Source: RYN-428 sp035551995
GTDB taxonomy: Bacteria; Planctomycetota; Phycisphaerae; Tepidisphaerales; Tepidisphaeraceae
Reading direction: 5' to 3'
DNA: 64,000 nucleotides
NCBI GenBank assembly: GCA_035551995.1
Contig: DASZME010000071.1
Location: 40,526-104,525 of the forward strand
Position 1 is the stretch's first letter. Every line of letters begins with the position of its first letter. This document shows positions 45,352-54,263 of this stretch, one piece after another. The notes beneath the pieces are model-generated. The model saw only the letters and a program-made list of their open reading frames with translations. It searched no databases and was not told the DNA's origin. Both the position numbers and the translations under genes were made by a program.

Positions 45352-48084
45352 TTAAGCAAGCCCCAGCCGTTTGCGCAAAGCCCATTCGACGCCGAAGCAT
45401 CCGATGACGACGATGAACAGGTAAGGGCTGTCCCACAAGGGAAGTTCCGCATAGCGCGAGCGCGTGTCGCCGGCGGCGGCCAGCCGTTCAGGCAGACGGT
45501 CCACCTGATCGAGCGTGAGAAATTCCCCGCCGGACGCCTCGGACAATTTTCGCAGCATTCGCGGATCGCCAGAAAGATTGGCCAGCTCGGCCTCGCTGGT
45601 CGCCGCGACATGGATGGGGATTTTAACGACATGCGTTTTTTTGTTGCCGCTTTGAACGGTCCAGCGCAAGTCATAATCCCCGGCGGAAAGGGCCAGGGTC
45701 GCGCCGTATCGAACGCCGCCCGGCGCTCCGCTCGGCGCCAGCGGCTGCTCGGCGACGACCGCTCCGTCGCGCACCACGTCGAGTGAAAACGCCGGCGGCG
45801 GATCAGGCATCTCCTGCGTTATCCTGGCCCGAACGCGGATCGCTTCGCCCGGCTCGGCGGACACCTTGTCCGTGTCCAGCGCCAATGGACCATCATAGGC
45901 AAAATAAGGATCTTCCGACGCGTACTGAATCAGTTGCCGCCAGAAATGGCCCTGATCGCGGTCGCCGACCTTAAACCGCCAGCGCCACGTCTCGTTGATC
46001 CCCAGGAAAAACGTCCGGCCCGCGCCAAGCCGCATTTCAGTCAGCACCGGCAATCGCGATTCCTCCTCGATCAACAGCGGCCGGGCCTGCGGCTTCCAGT
46101 TGGATTCATCGTGCATTTCCGGCAGTTGCAGAAATCGAAAACAGCCGGGCAATTGCTCCCAGCGCCGCGGGATCGGCTCGCTTTCTCCCGCCGCCTGGGC
46201 GGTTGCGTTGCCCGCGCCCGGCGCTGGCAGGTCCGGCGGAAGCTTCAACATCTCCAGCGATTCGGTCTGCGGCGCCGGCACGAAATGAAACGCAGGTTCT
46301 TCGCCGGGCCACACGCTCCACGCCGGCTTGAACGACGATCGAAACGGCAGCATCGCCGCCGTCGGAATCAGCTTGAAATATTCGGCGGGCAGATGGGCGT
46401 CGCCCGCCACGAGAAGCACGCTGCCGCCGTTCACGCGGGCCATGCGGTGCAGCGTTTCCCAGTGCCTTTCGTCAAACGCCTTCTCCGGCACGTCGAACAG
46501 GACGATCACGTCCTGGGCCAGTACTTCCTGTGGCGGCAAATAGACGCGCGGGTTGGCCGGATCGACCACCACGTCCTTTAACTGCACTTCCGGCAACCGC
46601 GCCAGCGCATCGCGCAGATATTGAAAATCCCACGTCGGAGATCCCGCGATAAGCAACACCTTCATCCGCTCCGGCGCCACCTTCACCCAGCGCAGCGCCT
46701 GGTTATTGTCCCCGCTGGCTTCTCCCTTGACGGTGGGAAACCAGATGCGCACGCGCTGCACGCCCGGTTTGCTAAGCCGCGCGGAAAACACGACGTCGGC
46801 CTCCTTGTGATCGTGCAGCGCCAGTTTTTTGACCTGTTCTTTTTCGTCGCCGATCTGGCAGTGCATTTCGACGGTGGCGCCGTCGAAGCCATCGTGGCGC
46901 ACTTCGGCCTTCACGGCGATCGTCTGCCCGACGAACACGCTGGACGGCGCCGAGACCGACGCGAACGACAGGTCCTGCGGCGCCTCCGCGGCGGCGGCGC
47001 TGACGGTAAAGACCGGCACCCCGTCCGGCGTCAATCCCGACACGATCGTCGCGTCGCCGCCCACTTGCCGGCCGTCGGAAAACAGAACGACCGCCCGCAC
47101 CGACCGCCCCGCGACGGCGCGGGCGATCCCGGCCGTCAGGTCGCTTCCGTCCCCGTTCGGCACGACGTTGAGCGCCTGGATCGGCTTGTCTTTCTCGACC
47201 AGCGCCAGCGGCGTGATATCGGAAGCGAGCCCGAAGCCGATCACCGACGCTTCCTTTGAAGCTTTCGCCACCACGCCGCCCGGACGCAGCAGCGCCTGTT
47301 CGACCAGCGCGAAACGGGACAGGGTGGCGATGGCGTCGCACGCGCTTCGCACGTCGGGGTTCGACGCGTAGAGGCGGTCGTCCGAAGCGTTTTGAAATTC
47401 GCGCACCGCCGCGGCGGCTTGTGCGATCTGCGCGGGGACCTTGCTTCGCCAGTTGTCGCGCGAGGAGGCGTCGGGCGGGCGCGCGACCTCCGACAGTTGC
47501 TTGACCAGCGCGTCGGCGTCGCTCAGGGCGCCGGCCTTGTCGAGCAAGACGCCGGCGGCTTCGGAATAGAGGGTCTGCGTTTCGTTCAATCGGGTTTGGC
47601 GCAAATGAATGTCGCGGCCGGATACGCGGGCATAATCGAGGTCTTCCTGGGCGCCGCGCACGATGGCGCCGAGCGTTCGCAGCCGCTCGAGCCCGGCGGC
47701 GAGCGTGGTCGGGGCGTCGTTGCGCACCGCCGGCGGAAGTTTTCCCAGCGCGTCGGCCAGCGCCACAAGCTGGGCGGGGCTGCGGGCGTTATCGACCACG
47801 CCCATGCTTTTCGATCGATCGACCAATACAACGACGGCGCCGCGTTCTTCGACCGTCGCCAACCGCATGGCGATCGGCTTAAGAATCGAAGCGGCAAGGA
47901 CCAGAACCGCCAGAAGCCGCAATCCCGGCAGCAATCCGCGCCAGGGCCACGGCACGTCTCCAAGCTGAGCCGGGTAGAGCGCCGACATCGCGGCGATCAT
48001 GACCGCGGCGGCGAGGATCGCCACCGGCCAGAGGTTAGGGGCGTGCCAGTAGACTTGGCAGAGGATGTCGAGGGGTGATAGCAT
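45352..48084 (-). CDS. VWA / glutamine-amidotransferase-like membrane protein
   Basis: 910 residues. N-terminal helices (WPVAILAAAVMIAAMSALY and GLLPGLRLLAVLVLAASILK), then a VWA-like MIDAS AVVVLVDRSKSMGVVDNARS, a domain with RMKVLLIAGSPTWDFQYLRD and VIVLFDVPEKAFDERHWETL that resembles the GATase1-like part of BatA partners, and a C-terminal helix YLFIVVIGCFGVEWALRKR. It is the second VWA protein of the cluster, encoded upstream of the coiled-coil protein. Its start lies 43 bp from the divergent prenyltransferase-fold gene, so promoters share that stretch. Confidence 0.9.
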   Translation of the reverse strand: MLSPLDILCQVYWHAPNLWPVAILAAAVMIAAMSALYPAQLGDVPWPWRGLLPGLRLLAVLVLAASILKPIAMRLATVEERGAVVVLVDRSKSMGVVDNARSPAQLVALADALGKLPPAVRNDAPTTLAAGLERLRTLGAIVRGAQEDLDYARVSGRDIHLRQTRLNETQTLYSEAAGVLLDKAGALSDADALVKQLSEVARPPDASSRDNWRSKVPAQIAQAAAAVREFQNASDDRLYASNPDVRSACDAIATLSRFALVEQALLRPGGVVAKASKEASVIGFGLASDITPLALVEKDKPIQALNVVPNGDGSDLTAGIARAVAGRSVRAVVLFSDGRQVGGDATIVSGLTPDGVPVFTVSAAAAEAPQDLSFASVSAPSSVFVGQTIAVKAEVRHDGFDGATVEMHCQIGDEKEQVKKLALHDHKEADVVFSARLSKPGVQRVRIWFPTVKGEASGDNNQALRWVKVAPERMKVLLIAGSPTWDFQYLRDALARLPEVQLKDVVVDPANPRVYLPPQEVLAQDVIVLFDVPEKAFDERHWETLHRMARVNGGSVLLVAGDAHLPAEYFKLIPTAAMLPFRSSFKPAWSVWPGEEPAFHFVPAPQTESLEMLKLPPDLPAPGAGNATAQAAGESEPIPRRWEQLPGCFRFLQLPEMHDESNWKPQARPLLIEEESRLPVLTEMRLGAGRTFFLGINETWRWRFKVGDRDQGHFWRQLIQYASEDPYFAYDGPLALDTDKVSAEPGEAIRVRARITQEMPDPPPAFSLDVVRDGAVVAEQPLAPSGAPGGVRYGATLALSAGDYDLRWTVQSGNKKTHVVKIPIHVAATSEAELANLSGDPRMLRKLSEASGGEFLTLDQVDRLPERLAAAGDTRSRYAELPLWDSPYLFIVVIGCFGVEWALRKRLGLA

Positions 48085-48127
48085 TCGTTTCGAGGATTAC
48101 GCTATCAGAGTAACACGGAATCCCAAC

Positions 48128-49159
48128 TTGTGTGTTCGCCTGGCGCAATGCGTGTTGCTCATCGCATATTCGACGGCGTTGGGCGCCGACGAACTTCCCC
48201 CGACGCTCGACGCCGCCGCATCGCACGGCCTTGATTTTCTCATCTCCCGCCAAAACCCCGACGGATCGTTTGGCCCCACGCAAAAAACCGCTGTGACGGG
48301 GCTGGCGCTGATGTCATTTTTGTCGTGCGGCCACACCCCCAACGCCGGAAAATTCGAGCCCAACGTCGGCAAATATGGATCGAACGTGCGCGCGGCGATC
48401 GACTATCTGCTGTCACAGGCGCAGCCCGACGGATCGTTCTCGCGGCAAGCCAAGCCGATGTACGGCCAGGGCATCGCGACGCTGGCGCTGGCCGAAGCGT
48501 ATGGCGTGGAAGAAAACGAGGGACAGCGAAAACGAATCGCGGCGGCGCTTGCCAATTCGGTGAAGCTGATTATAGCCGCCCAGGATGTGAAAAAGCAGGA
48601 GACGTTCGCGGGAGGCTGGCGGTACGAGGTGAATTCCGCCGACAGCGATCTGTCGCTGACGGGCTGGAACGCGCTGGCGCTGCGAGCCTGCCAGAACGTG
48701 GGAATCAATGTACCGCGGCAAGTCGTGATGAAAGCGGTGAAGTTCACGCTCAAATGTTACAGCCCCCAGTCCAGAGGTTTTTCCTATCAGCCGGGAAGCC
48801 CGGCGACGGCGAGCATGACGGCGGTGGGGCTCGTGTGCCTTCACCTGCTCGACGGAACGTCTCGCCCGGAGATCGAAGCGGCCACCGCATCCCTCGCGGC
48901 CAAGCCTTTGGACGACTCCGTCCAGTACCCATATTACGATATGTATTACGCCACCCAGGCCGCGTATCAGTCGGGGGGCGCGGCGTGGACCGCGATCTCG
49001 AAAGAGGTCCTGGACAAGCTTGTCAAGTCTCAACAATCCGACGGCGGTTGGCCAGACGCGCCCGCCGAATCGTCCGGCGCCGGCGCCACCTATACGACGT
49101 CGATGGCGCTCATGGCCCTCTCCATTCCATATCGGCTCCTGCCTGTTTACCAACGGTGA
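48128..49159 (+). CDS. Secreted prenyltransferase/squalene-oxidase repeat protein
   Basis: About 343 residues. The frame is open from ATG 48065, which would overlap the divergent gene by 20 bp; TTG 48128 is preferred because it directly begins a signal peptide (LCVRLAQCVLLIAYSTALGA) with GGAAT before it. The mature part holds (alpha/alpha) repeats with QNPDGSFGP, AQPDGSFSRQAKPMYGQGIA, LTGWNALALRACQNVGINVP and QQSDGGWPDAPAESSGAGAT, the fold of terpene cyclases and alpha2-macroglobulin-like domains. The catalytic DXDD of squalene-hopene cyclase is absent, so no cyclase role is claimed. Confidence 0.82.
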   Translation: MCVRLAQCVLLIAYSTALGADELPPTLDAAASHGLDFLISRQNPDGSFGPTQKTAVTGLALMSFLSCGHTPNAGKFEPNVGKYGSNVRAAIDYLLSQAQPDGSFSRQAKPMYGQGIATLALAEAYGVEENEGQRKRIAAALANSVKLIIAAQDVKKQETFAGGWRYEVNSADSDLSLTGWNALALRACQNVGINVPRQVVMKAVKFTLKCYSPQSRGFSYQPGSPATASMTAVGLVCLHLLDGTSRPEIEAATASLAAKPLDDSVQYPYYDMYYATQAAYQSGGAAWTAISKEVLDKLVKSQQSDGGWPDAPAESSGAGATYTTSMALMALSIPYRLLPVYQR

Positions 49160-49258
49160 TCGCGCAGGGCGTCCGCCGCAACCGGTTCCGGCAAAATACG
49201 AAGGAAAGCGCCGCGCCGCCATTGAAGAACACGGCGCCTTCGGCTAAAGCATTCGTCC

Positions 49259-50584
49259 ATGCGGTTTGCGACATGGAGGTCCTCGGTCGGCGGCACATGG
49301 ACGTGCCTGTGCGCGATGGCGCTGCTGGGCACATTGCCGTCGGCGGCGCGCGCCCAATACGTGCTCGAGGACATTCATAATCCCAATCGCTATGACCCGG
49401 ACACGCTTGCCGTTCCGATCGCCTATTACTCCGACGGATTCAAGGGCGCTCTGGGCGTCGCGGCGTATACCGACGGACTTTTTCAGCGGCAGATGGATTC
49501 CTACATCTTCGCCATCGGGTCTTCCAACGGCTCGTATGGCGCCATCGGCGGCATGCACAACCTGCAGTTCCGGCCGATCGACCGGCTTTTCCTCGATTGG
49601 GAACTCAGCTACATCCGCACCAACGAAGACGAAAACAACATCGACGGCAACCGCGCCTATCTCCGGGAGAACGCCGGCAGCAATCGATCCGACGAAGACG
49701 ATCTGGTCGCAAGCCCGTCAAACGATTTTACCGGCAATTTTACGTTCAAATACCTCCTGCCGATCGGCAACGGCCGCGATACGATCATCGACACGTACCG
49801 TCTGAACGAAGGCCTTCTCGAATCCGGCGCCAGCGGGGGCGACGGTTACAATCCCTTCCGCAGCGGCCGGACATTTCTCGAATTGGGGCCTTCTTTCGAG
49901 TACATGGACATCCGCTCGGCCGAGGCGGTGCAACATCAATGGGACACGTTCGGCGTGGTGGCCAGCGCCGTCTACGACAACAGCGATTATGATATCACCC
50001 CTCAGCGCGGCAACGTCACGACCTTGAGCCTGCAGCGCGACTTCGGCGCCTTCGGCAGCCCCAATCCATGGACCAACATTTCGGCCGACTTCGCCCAGTA
50101 TATTTCGCTGGGTCGATCCGGCCTTTTCCGCCAGCAGGTTCTGGCGCTGGACTGCTGGACCAGCTATACGACCTCCTGGTCGCAAAGCGGTGCGCCGGGA
50201 CGGGTTAAACTTTCCGACGCTCCTCCGTTTTACGCCGGCTCGACGCTCGGCGGGATGCAGCGCATGCGCGGGTATCCCGAAGAGCGGTTTCACGATCGCG
50301 CCGCCATCTACGGCTGCGCTGAGCTGCGCCTGATTCCTTCATGGAATCCGCTGGGAAAAATTGCGCTATTGAAAAATGCGGATATCGCCTGGCTTCAAGT
50401 CGTGACGTTTGTCGAAGTGGGGCGGGTCGCCGACGAATACACTTACGGGAAACTCTTTCACAATATGAAGGGGGACGGCGGCGTGGGCATTCGTGTTCTG
50501 ACCGGAGATACGTTGTTGCGCATCGACGTCGCCGGATCGAACGAGGGGATTCAGGTCTGGGCGAATCTGGCTCAGGCGTTTTAG
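49259..50584 (+). CDS. Omp85/BamA-like outer membrane barrel protein
   Basis: 441 residues. The signal peptide (CLCAMALLGTLPSAARAQY) is followed by a beta-rich protein with no POTRA region. Diagnostic stretch: LGGMQRMRGYPEERFHDRAA followed by CAELRLIPSWN, the RGY/F-x-x-R and E-L-R pattern of the Omp85 barrel. It ends in aromatic Phe (LAQAF), as outer membrane barrels do. A POTRA-less member would not drive protein insertion in the usual way; it may be a pore or lipid factor. It starts 99 bp after the prenyltransferase-fold gene, on the same strand. LutB follows 63 bp later. Confidence 0.78.
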   Translation: MRFATWRSSVGGTWTCLCAMALLGTLPSAARAQYVLEDIHNPNRYDPDTLAVPIAYYSDGFKGALGVAAYTDGLFQRQMDSYIFAIGSSNGSYGAIGGMHNLQFRPIDRLFLDWELSYIRTNEDENNIDGNRAYLRENAGSNRSDEDDLVASPSNDFTGNFTFKYLLPIGNGRDTIIDTYRLNEGLLESGASGGDGYNPFRSGRTFLELGPSFEYMDIRSAEAVQHQWDTFGVVASAVYDNSDYDITPQRGNVTTLSLQRDFGAFGSPNPWTNISADFAQYISLGRSGLFRQQVLALDCWTSYTTSWSQSGAPGRVKLSDAPPFYAGSTLGGMQRMRGYPEERFHDRAAIYGCAELRLIPSWNPLGKIALLKNADIAWLQVVTFVEVGRVADEYTYGKLFHNMKGDGGVGIRVLTGDTLLRIDVAGSNEGIQVWANLAQAF

Positions 50585-50647
50585 ACGCCGCCGCATACTT
50601 CGCACGGGCCATTCCTTCCCCCACATCACCTGTTACAATCCCGCCCC

Positions 50648-52156
50648 ATGCCCGACAGCGATACCGTCTCCACGCTTCAAACGCGCCCGATCGATTCGAA
50701 TAGCGCGCACTTTCTCAAGGAGGCGGCCGAGTCGAAATACGAATTTCATTCCGTCAGCGCCAAGGCCGCCGGCGACGAAAAACTAAAACGCGCCGTTAAC
50801 AACGCCGTGCTGAAGCAGCATGTCGCCAGGCAGCTTGCCGTCGTCGATCTTCCTGATTCAGACAAGCTCCGAACCCTCGCCGGCGACATCAAGGGCCATG
50901 CCCTGGACTACCTTGATTATTATCTCGATCAACTGAAAACCAACGTCGAAAAAAACGGCGGCCACGTTCACTTCGCCTCCACCGCCGATGACGCCCGGCG
51001 AATCATTTTACAAATCGCAAAAGAGCAGAAAGCGACGCGCGTCATCAAGAGCAAGTCGATGGTCAGCGAGGAGATCAACCTCGCCCAGGTGCTCGAACAA
51101 TCCGGCCTCGACGTCGTCGAAACCGACCTTGGCGAATTCATCGTTCAGATCAGCCACGATAAGCCGTCGCACCTGGTGGCGCCGATCGTTCACAAGGACA
51201 GGGCGTCGATCGCGAAGTTGTTCAGCGAATATTTCGGCACGCCGTACAATGACGATCCCAACGCGCTGACCATGCAGGCCCGCGCTTTTCTTCGCGATAA
51301 ATTCCGCAAGGCCGATTTCGGAATGACCGGCGGTAATTTCCTTGTCGCCGAAAAAGGGCTGGTCTGCTGCGTGGAGAACGAAGGGAACCAACGGCAAAGC
51401 GTCTCGACGCCGCGCGTGTTGGTGAGTCTCGTCGGCATCGAAAAAATCGTGCCGCGGATGATCGATCTGGCGGTGATGCTCAAGCTTCTCACCCGCTCCG
51501 CGACCGGCGCCCCCATCACCATCTACACCAATATTTATGGCGGCCCGCGATCCCCCGGCGAGAAAGACGGCCCCGAAGAATTTCATCTGGTGCTGATCGA
51601 CAATGGCCGCACCGAAATCCTCGGCGGCGAATACCGCGAAACCCTCCGCTGCATCCGCTGCGGCGCCTGCCTCAACGCCTGCCCCATCTACCGCAAAATC
51701 GGGGGCCATGCCTACGGCAGCGTCTACCCCGGCCCCATCGGCGCCCTCATTACGCCGCTCTTTCAGGGCATGGAAAAATTCAAGGATCTTCCCCAGGCTT
51801 CCAGTTTGTGCGGCGCCTGTTACGAAGCGTGCCCCGTCAAAATCAATATTCCCAAGCACCTGATCAACATGCGGCGCGACATCAACGGCAAGCACATCAA
51901 CAGCGTGTGGGAACGAATCATCTATCGCTTATGGGCATGGACGTACAAATCCGAATTTCGCTACCGCATGATGAGCTGGGTACAGAAAGCGGATCTGCGC
52001 GGCAGAGCCTCGGGCACCGGCTGGGTTCACGACCTGCCCAAGCCCGCGAATGGCTGGACGCAAATCCGCGACATGCCGGCCCCGGCGGAAACGTCGTTTA
52101 GAAAAATGTGGAAACGACGGGAAGAGTCGCGGGAGCAAAGTGGTTCGGATAATTAA
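50648..52156 (+). CDS. lutB: LutB-type iron-sulfur LUD protein
   Basis: 502 residues. N-terminal LUD domain (KEQKATRVIKSKSMVSEEIN, VVETDLGEFIVQISHDKPSH, FGMTGGNFLVAEKGLVCCV) followed by two 4Fe-4S motifs: CIRCGACLNACPIYRKIGGH and CGACYEACPVKINIPKHL. Matches LutB/LldF of L-lactate utilisation, which oxidises lactate to pyruvate with LutA and LutC. LutC lies 165 bp downstream on the same strand; LutA is not in the window. Cytoplasmic. The C-terminal stretch beyond residue 450 is basic and less conserved. Confidence 0.93.
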   Translation: MPDSDTVSTLQTRPIDSNSAHFLKEAAESKYEFHSVSAKAAGDEKLKRAVNNAVLKQHVARQLAVVDLPDSDKLRTLAGDIKGHALDYLDYYLDQLKTNVEKNGGHVHFASTADDARRIILQIAKEQKATRVIKSKSMVSEEINLAQVLEQSGLDVVETDLGEFIVQISHDKPSHLVAPIVHKDRASIAKLFSEYFGTPYNDDPNALTMQARAFLRDKFRKADFGMTGGNFLVAEKGLVCCVENEGNQRQSVSTPRVLVSLVGIEKIVPRMIDLAVMLKLLTRSATGAPITIYTNIYGGPRSPGEKDGPEEFHLVLIDNGRTEILGGEYRETLRCIRCGACLNACPIYRKIGGHAYGSVYPGPIGALITPLFQGMEKFKDLPQASSLCGACYEACPVKINIPKHLINMRRDINGKHINSVWERIIYRLWAWTYKSEFRYRMMSWVQKADLRGRASGTGWVHDLPKPANGWTQIRDMPAPAETSFRKMWKRREESREQSGSDN

Positions 52157-52179
52157 CGAGACAACGTCGTTCCGATGAT

Positions 52180-52287
52180 CGTTTCGCGGTCTCGCTTGCG
52201 AGGCGTGGGCCGCGATTTCCAGCGCGCAGCGTCACTGCCTCGGCGACGATTCCGCAGGCCGCGCCTCGCAAGCGAGGCCGCTAAACG
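52180..52287. repeat. Head-to-head pair of REP-like repeats between lutB and lutC
   Basis: A plus-strand copy (52180-52206, CGTTTCGCGGTCTCGCTTGC) and a minus-strand copy (52261-52287, GCGCCTCGCAAGCGAGGCCG) face each other. The pair could fold into one large stem across the intercistronic gap. Both share the family hairpin in a T/A-substituted form (CTCGCTTGCGAG). Confidence 0.85.
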
Positions 52288-52321
52288 AGCGTGTCGAATC
52301 TGAAAAAGCTACACAACGATT

Positions 52322-52984
52322 ATGCAAGAAACAGCGCCCAATTCCGTAATGTCGAATGTTCGCCGGGCCCTCGGCCGAACCGAACCGCTCAAGCAGCCGC
52401 CGATTCCCCCGGCGATCGACGAGTATATCGTACGCCTCGTCTCCAGCGACATCGGGTTAGCCGAGCTTTTTCAAAAGCGCGCGCAGGGCATGAAGATGCT
52501 TGTCGAAATGACCCGCATCGACGAACTTCTCCCTAAGATGCTGGCGTTTCTCAAGGAGAAGAATTGCAAATCGGCGATGTTGTCCGACACGCCCATTTTG
52601 GAGAAGCTCAGCGCCGCCGACTACTTCAATCAACACGGTCTGAGCGCTTCGTCCTGGCGGCGAATGACGGCCGATCTTGCGTATGACGTAGACGCGGGAA
52701 TTACCGAGGCGGATTATGCCGTCGCCGAAACCGGAACGCTGGTGATTCGTCATACGCCGCAGCATGGGCGGCTGCTTTCGCTCGTGCCGTTCGTTCACGT
52801 CGCGGTGATCGAGCCAAAAATCATACTTCCCGATTTGGTCGATCTCTTCGAGCGCCTAGGCGCCGACGGAACCGGAAGCGGCGTAACCCTCATCAGCGGC
52901 CCCTCAAAAACCGCCGACATCGAAATGACCACCGTTACCGGCGTGCATGGGCCGAATGTGGTGAAGGCGTTTGTGCTGGCGTGA
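52322..52984 (+). CDS. lutC: LutC-type LUD domain protein
   Basis: 220 residues. LUD domain with SMLSDTPILEKLSAADYFN, DAGITEADYAVAETGTLVIR and SLVPFVHVAVIEPKIILPDL; ends with GPSKTADIEMTTVTGVHGPN. Its size and the adjacent LutB mark it as LutC/LldG. It acts with LutB in lactate or lactate-like oxidation. Start ATG 52322; the REP pair separates it from lutB, yet the strand and function suggest they share an mRNA. Its stop overlaps the upstream extension of the next ORF, but that gene starts later. Confidence 0.9.
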   Translation: MQETAPNSVMSNVRRALGRTEPLKQPPIPPAIDEYIVRLVSSDIGLAELFQKRAQGMKMLVEMTRIDELLPKMLAFLKEKNCKSAMLSDTPILEKLSAADYFNQHGLSASSWRRMTADLAYDVDAGITEADYAVAETGTLVIRHTPQHGRLLSLVPFVHVAVIEPKIILPDLVDLFERLGADGTGSGVTLISGPSKTADIEMTTVTGVHGPNVVKAFVLA

Positions 52985-53070
52985 ATGGCTACACGACTTC
53001 CGCGAGCAGTCGCGAGTTGGCGTCCTCACCCCGCCGAACTAGAATAAAAATCGTCCAGGTTGAGGATGTT

Positions 53071-53805
53071 ATGGCAACACGTTCCTCTGTCATCTCGACG
53101 TCACCTTCGGAGCGTGTGGACCAAGGGAAACTTCCGCCTTTACAGCAGGGCGATCGGCTGACCCATTCGCAGTTCATGGAGCGATACGAGATAATGCCGC
53201 CGCGGATAAAGGCCGAGCGGATCGAAGGGATGGTTTACATGCCCGCAGCGGCAGTTTCCACCGAGTTTCACGGCCAACCTCACGGGGCCATTATTACATG
53301 GCTTGGAAACTATTGGCTTGCCACCCCGGGCGTCGCCATGTCGGACAATGGCACAATCGTCCTGGACATTGACAATGATCCCCAGCCCGATGGATGCCTG
53401 CGCATCCTTGACTCTCACGGCGGGCGCACGAAGCTCAGCCAGGGGTATCTCGTCGGAGCGCCAGAATTAATCGTCGAGGTTACCGCCAGTACGGTGAGCT
53501 ATGACTTGGGAGCCAAATTAGACGCTTATCGCCGCAATGGCGTCAACGAGTATCTCGTACATCGCACCTATGACGGCGAAATCGATTGGTTCGTCTTGCG
53601 CGACGGCAAGTACGACCGCCTGGCGATGGACGACGAGCGAATCTATCGCAGCGAAGTCTTTCCGGGGCTTTGGCTCCACGCCGATGCGCTCGTAGCCGGA
53701 AAACTGATTGAGGTCATGGCCGTCCTACAACACGGAATCGCCAGCGCCGAGCACGGCGAATTCGTCCAGAAATTGGAGCGCCAGCGAGCCGCGAAAGAGA
53801 AGTGA
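53071..53805 (+). CDS. Uma2 family endonuclease-like protein
   Basis: 244 residues from ATG 53071 with TGAGGA before it. A PD-(D/E)XK-type pattern is visible: RIEGMVYMPAAAVSTEFHG, DNDPQPDGCLRIL, ELIVEVTASTVSYDLGAKLD and AYRRNGVNEYLVHRTYDG. Asp, Glu and Lys of the active-site core are in place, but no biochemical role has been shown for this family, and multiple copies per genome are usual in planctomycetes and cyanobacteria. Stand-alone; the 94-bp gap to the antitoxin-like gene holds nothing notable. A frame-open upstream part overlaps lutC and is not used. Confidence 0.87.
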   Translation: MATRSSVISTSPSERVDQGKLPPLQQGDRLTHSQFMERYEIMPPRIKAERIEGMVYMPAAAVSTEFHGQPHGAIITWLGNYWLATPGVAMSDNGTIVLDIDNDPQPDGCLRILDSHGGRTKLSQGYLVGAPELIVEVTASTVSYDLGAKLDAYRRNGVNEYLVHRTYDGEIDWFVLRDGKYDRLAMDDERIYRSEVFPGLWLHADALVAGKLIEVMAVLQHGIASAEHGEFVQKLERQRAAKEK

Positions 53806-53899
53806 ATTAATCCATCCCGTACCCCGATGCCGCTTTCGCTGGCGCCGTTTATTCAATATTCAAGTGACGGGTGGGCTATCGTGATGAAGCGATCTGAGC

Positions 53900-54139
53900 A
53901 TGACACAGTTAATGATCGATAATATTGAAGATGGCGTGAGGGACAAGCTTGCGGATTTGGCTCGCTGCCGTGGCCGTCGCGTGGCGGAGGAAGCCCGCGA
54001 CATTCTCCGCGGCGCAGTCATCTGGCGGGAGGAGGCTGACGCGAACCTGCGCTCGCGCCTCGCCGACCGGTTCGCGGGCTTTGGTTTGGACGAAGAAATC
54101 TTCGAATGGCGGCAAATCCCGTTGTCGCTCCTCTTTTGA
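53900..54139 (+). CDS. FitA-like ribbon-helix-helix antitoxin, toxin absent
   Basis: 79 residues. N-terminal RHH part MTQLMIDNIEDGVRDKLADL then ARCRGRRVAEEARDILRGAV is the FitA pattern; the C-terminal tail (LADRFAGFGLDEEIFEW) is the toxin-neutralising extension. Normally a PIN-domain toxin gene follows at once, but the 124 bp downstream contain no start or PIN motif, and the next gene is a lipoprotein. So it is a solitary antitoxin, possibly a relic or a regulator captured from a lost vapBC-type pair. The start was taken at ATG 53900. Confidence 0.82.
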   Translation: MTQLMIDNIEDGVRDKLADLARCRGRRVAEEARDILRGAVIWREEADANLRSRLADRFAGFGLDEEIFEWRQIPLSLLF

Positions 54140-54263
54140 CTTTCCCGCCGGCTATTGGCACAATTCGTTTCCGGCCCTCATAGCGGCGGACCTAATTCTT
54201 TCCCGGAGTTCGGAGCTTCCTTTTGCCTCCGCGCTTCGGACGGCTTGCCGAGGAGACATCTGA

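Noticed and set aside
48065..48127. ATG 48065 as start of the prenyltransferase-fold gene
   Set aside because: It would overlap the divergent gene by 20 bp and place 21 extra residues before the signal peptide.
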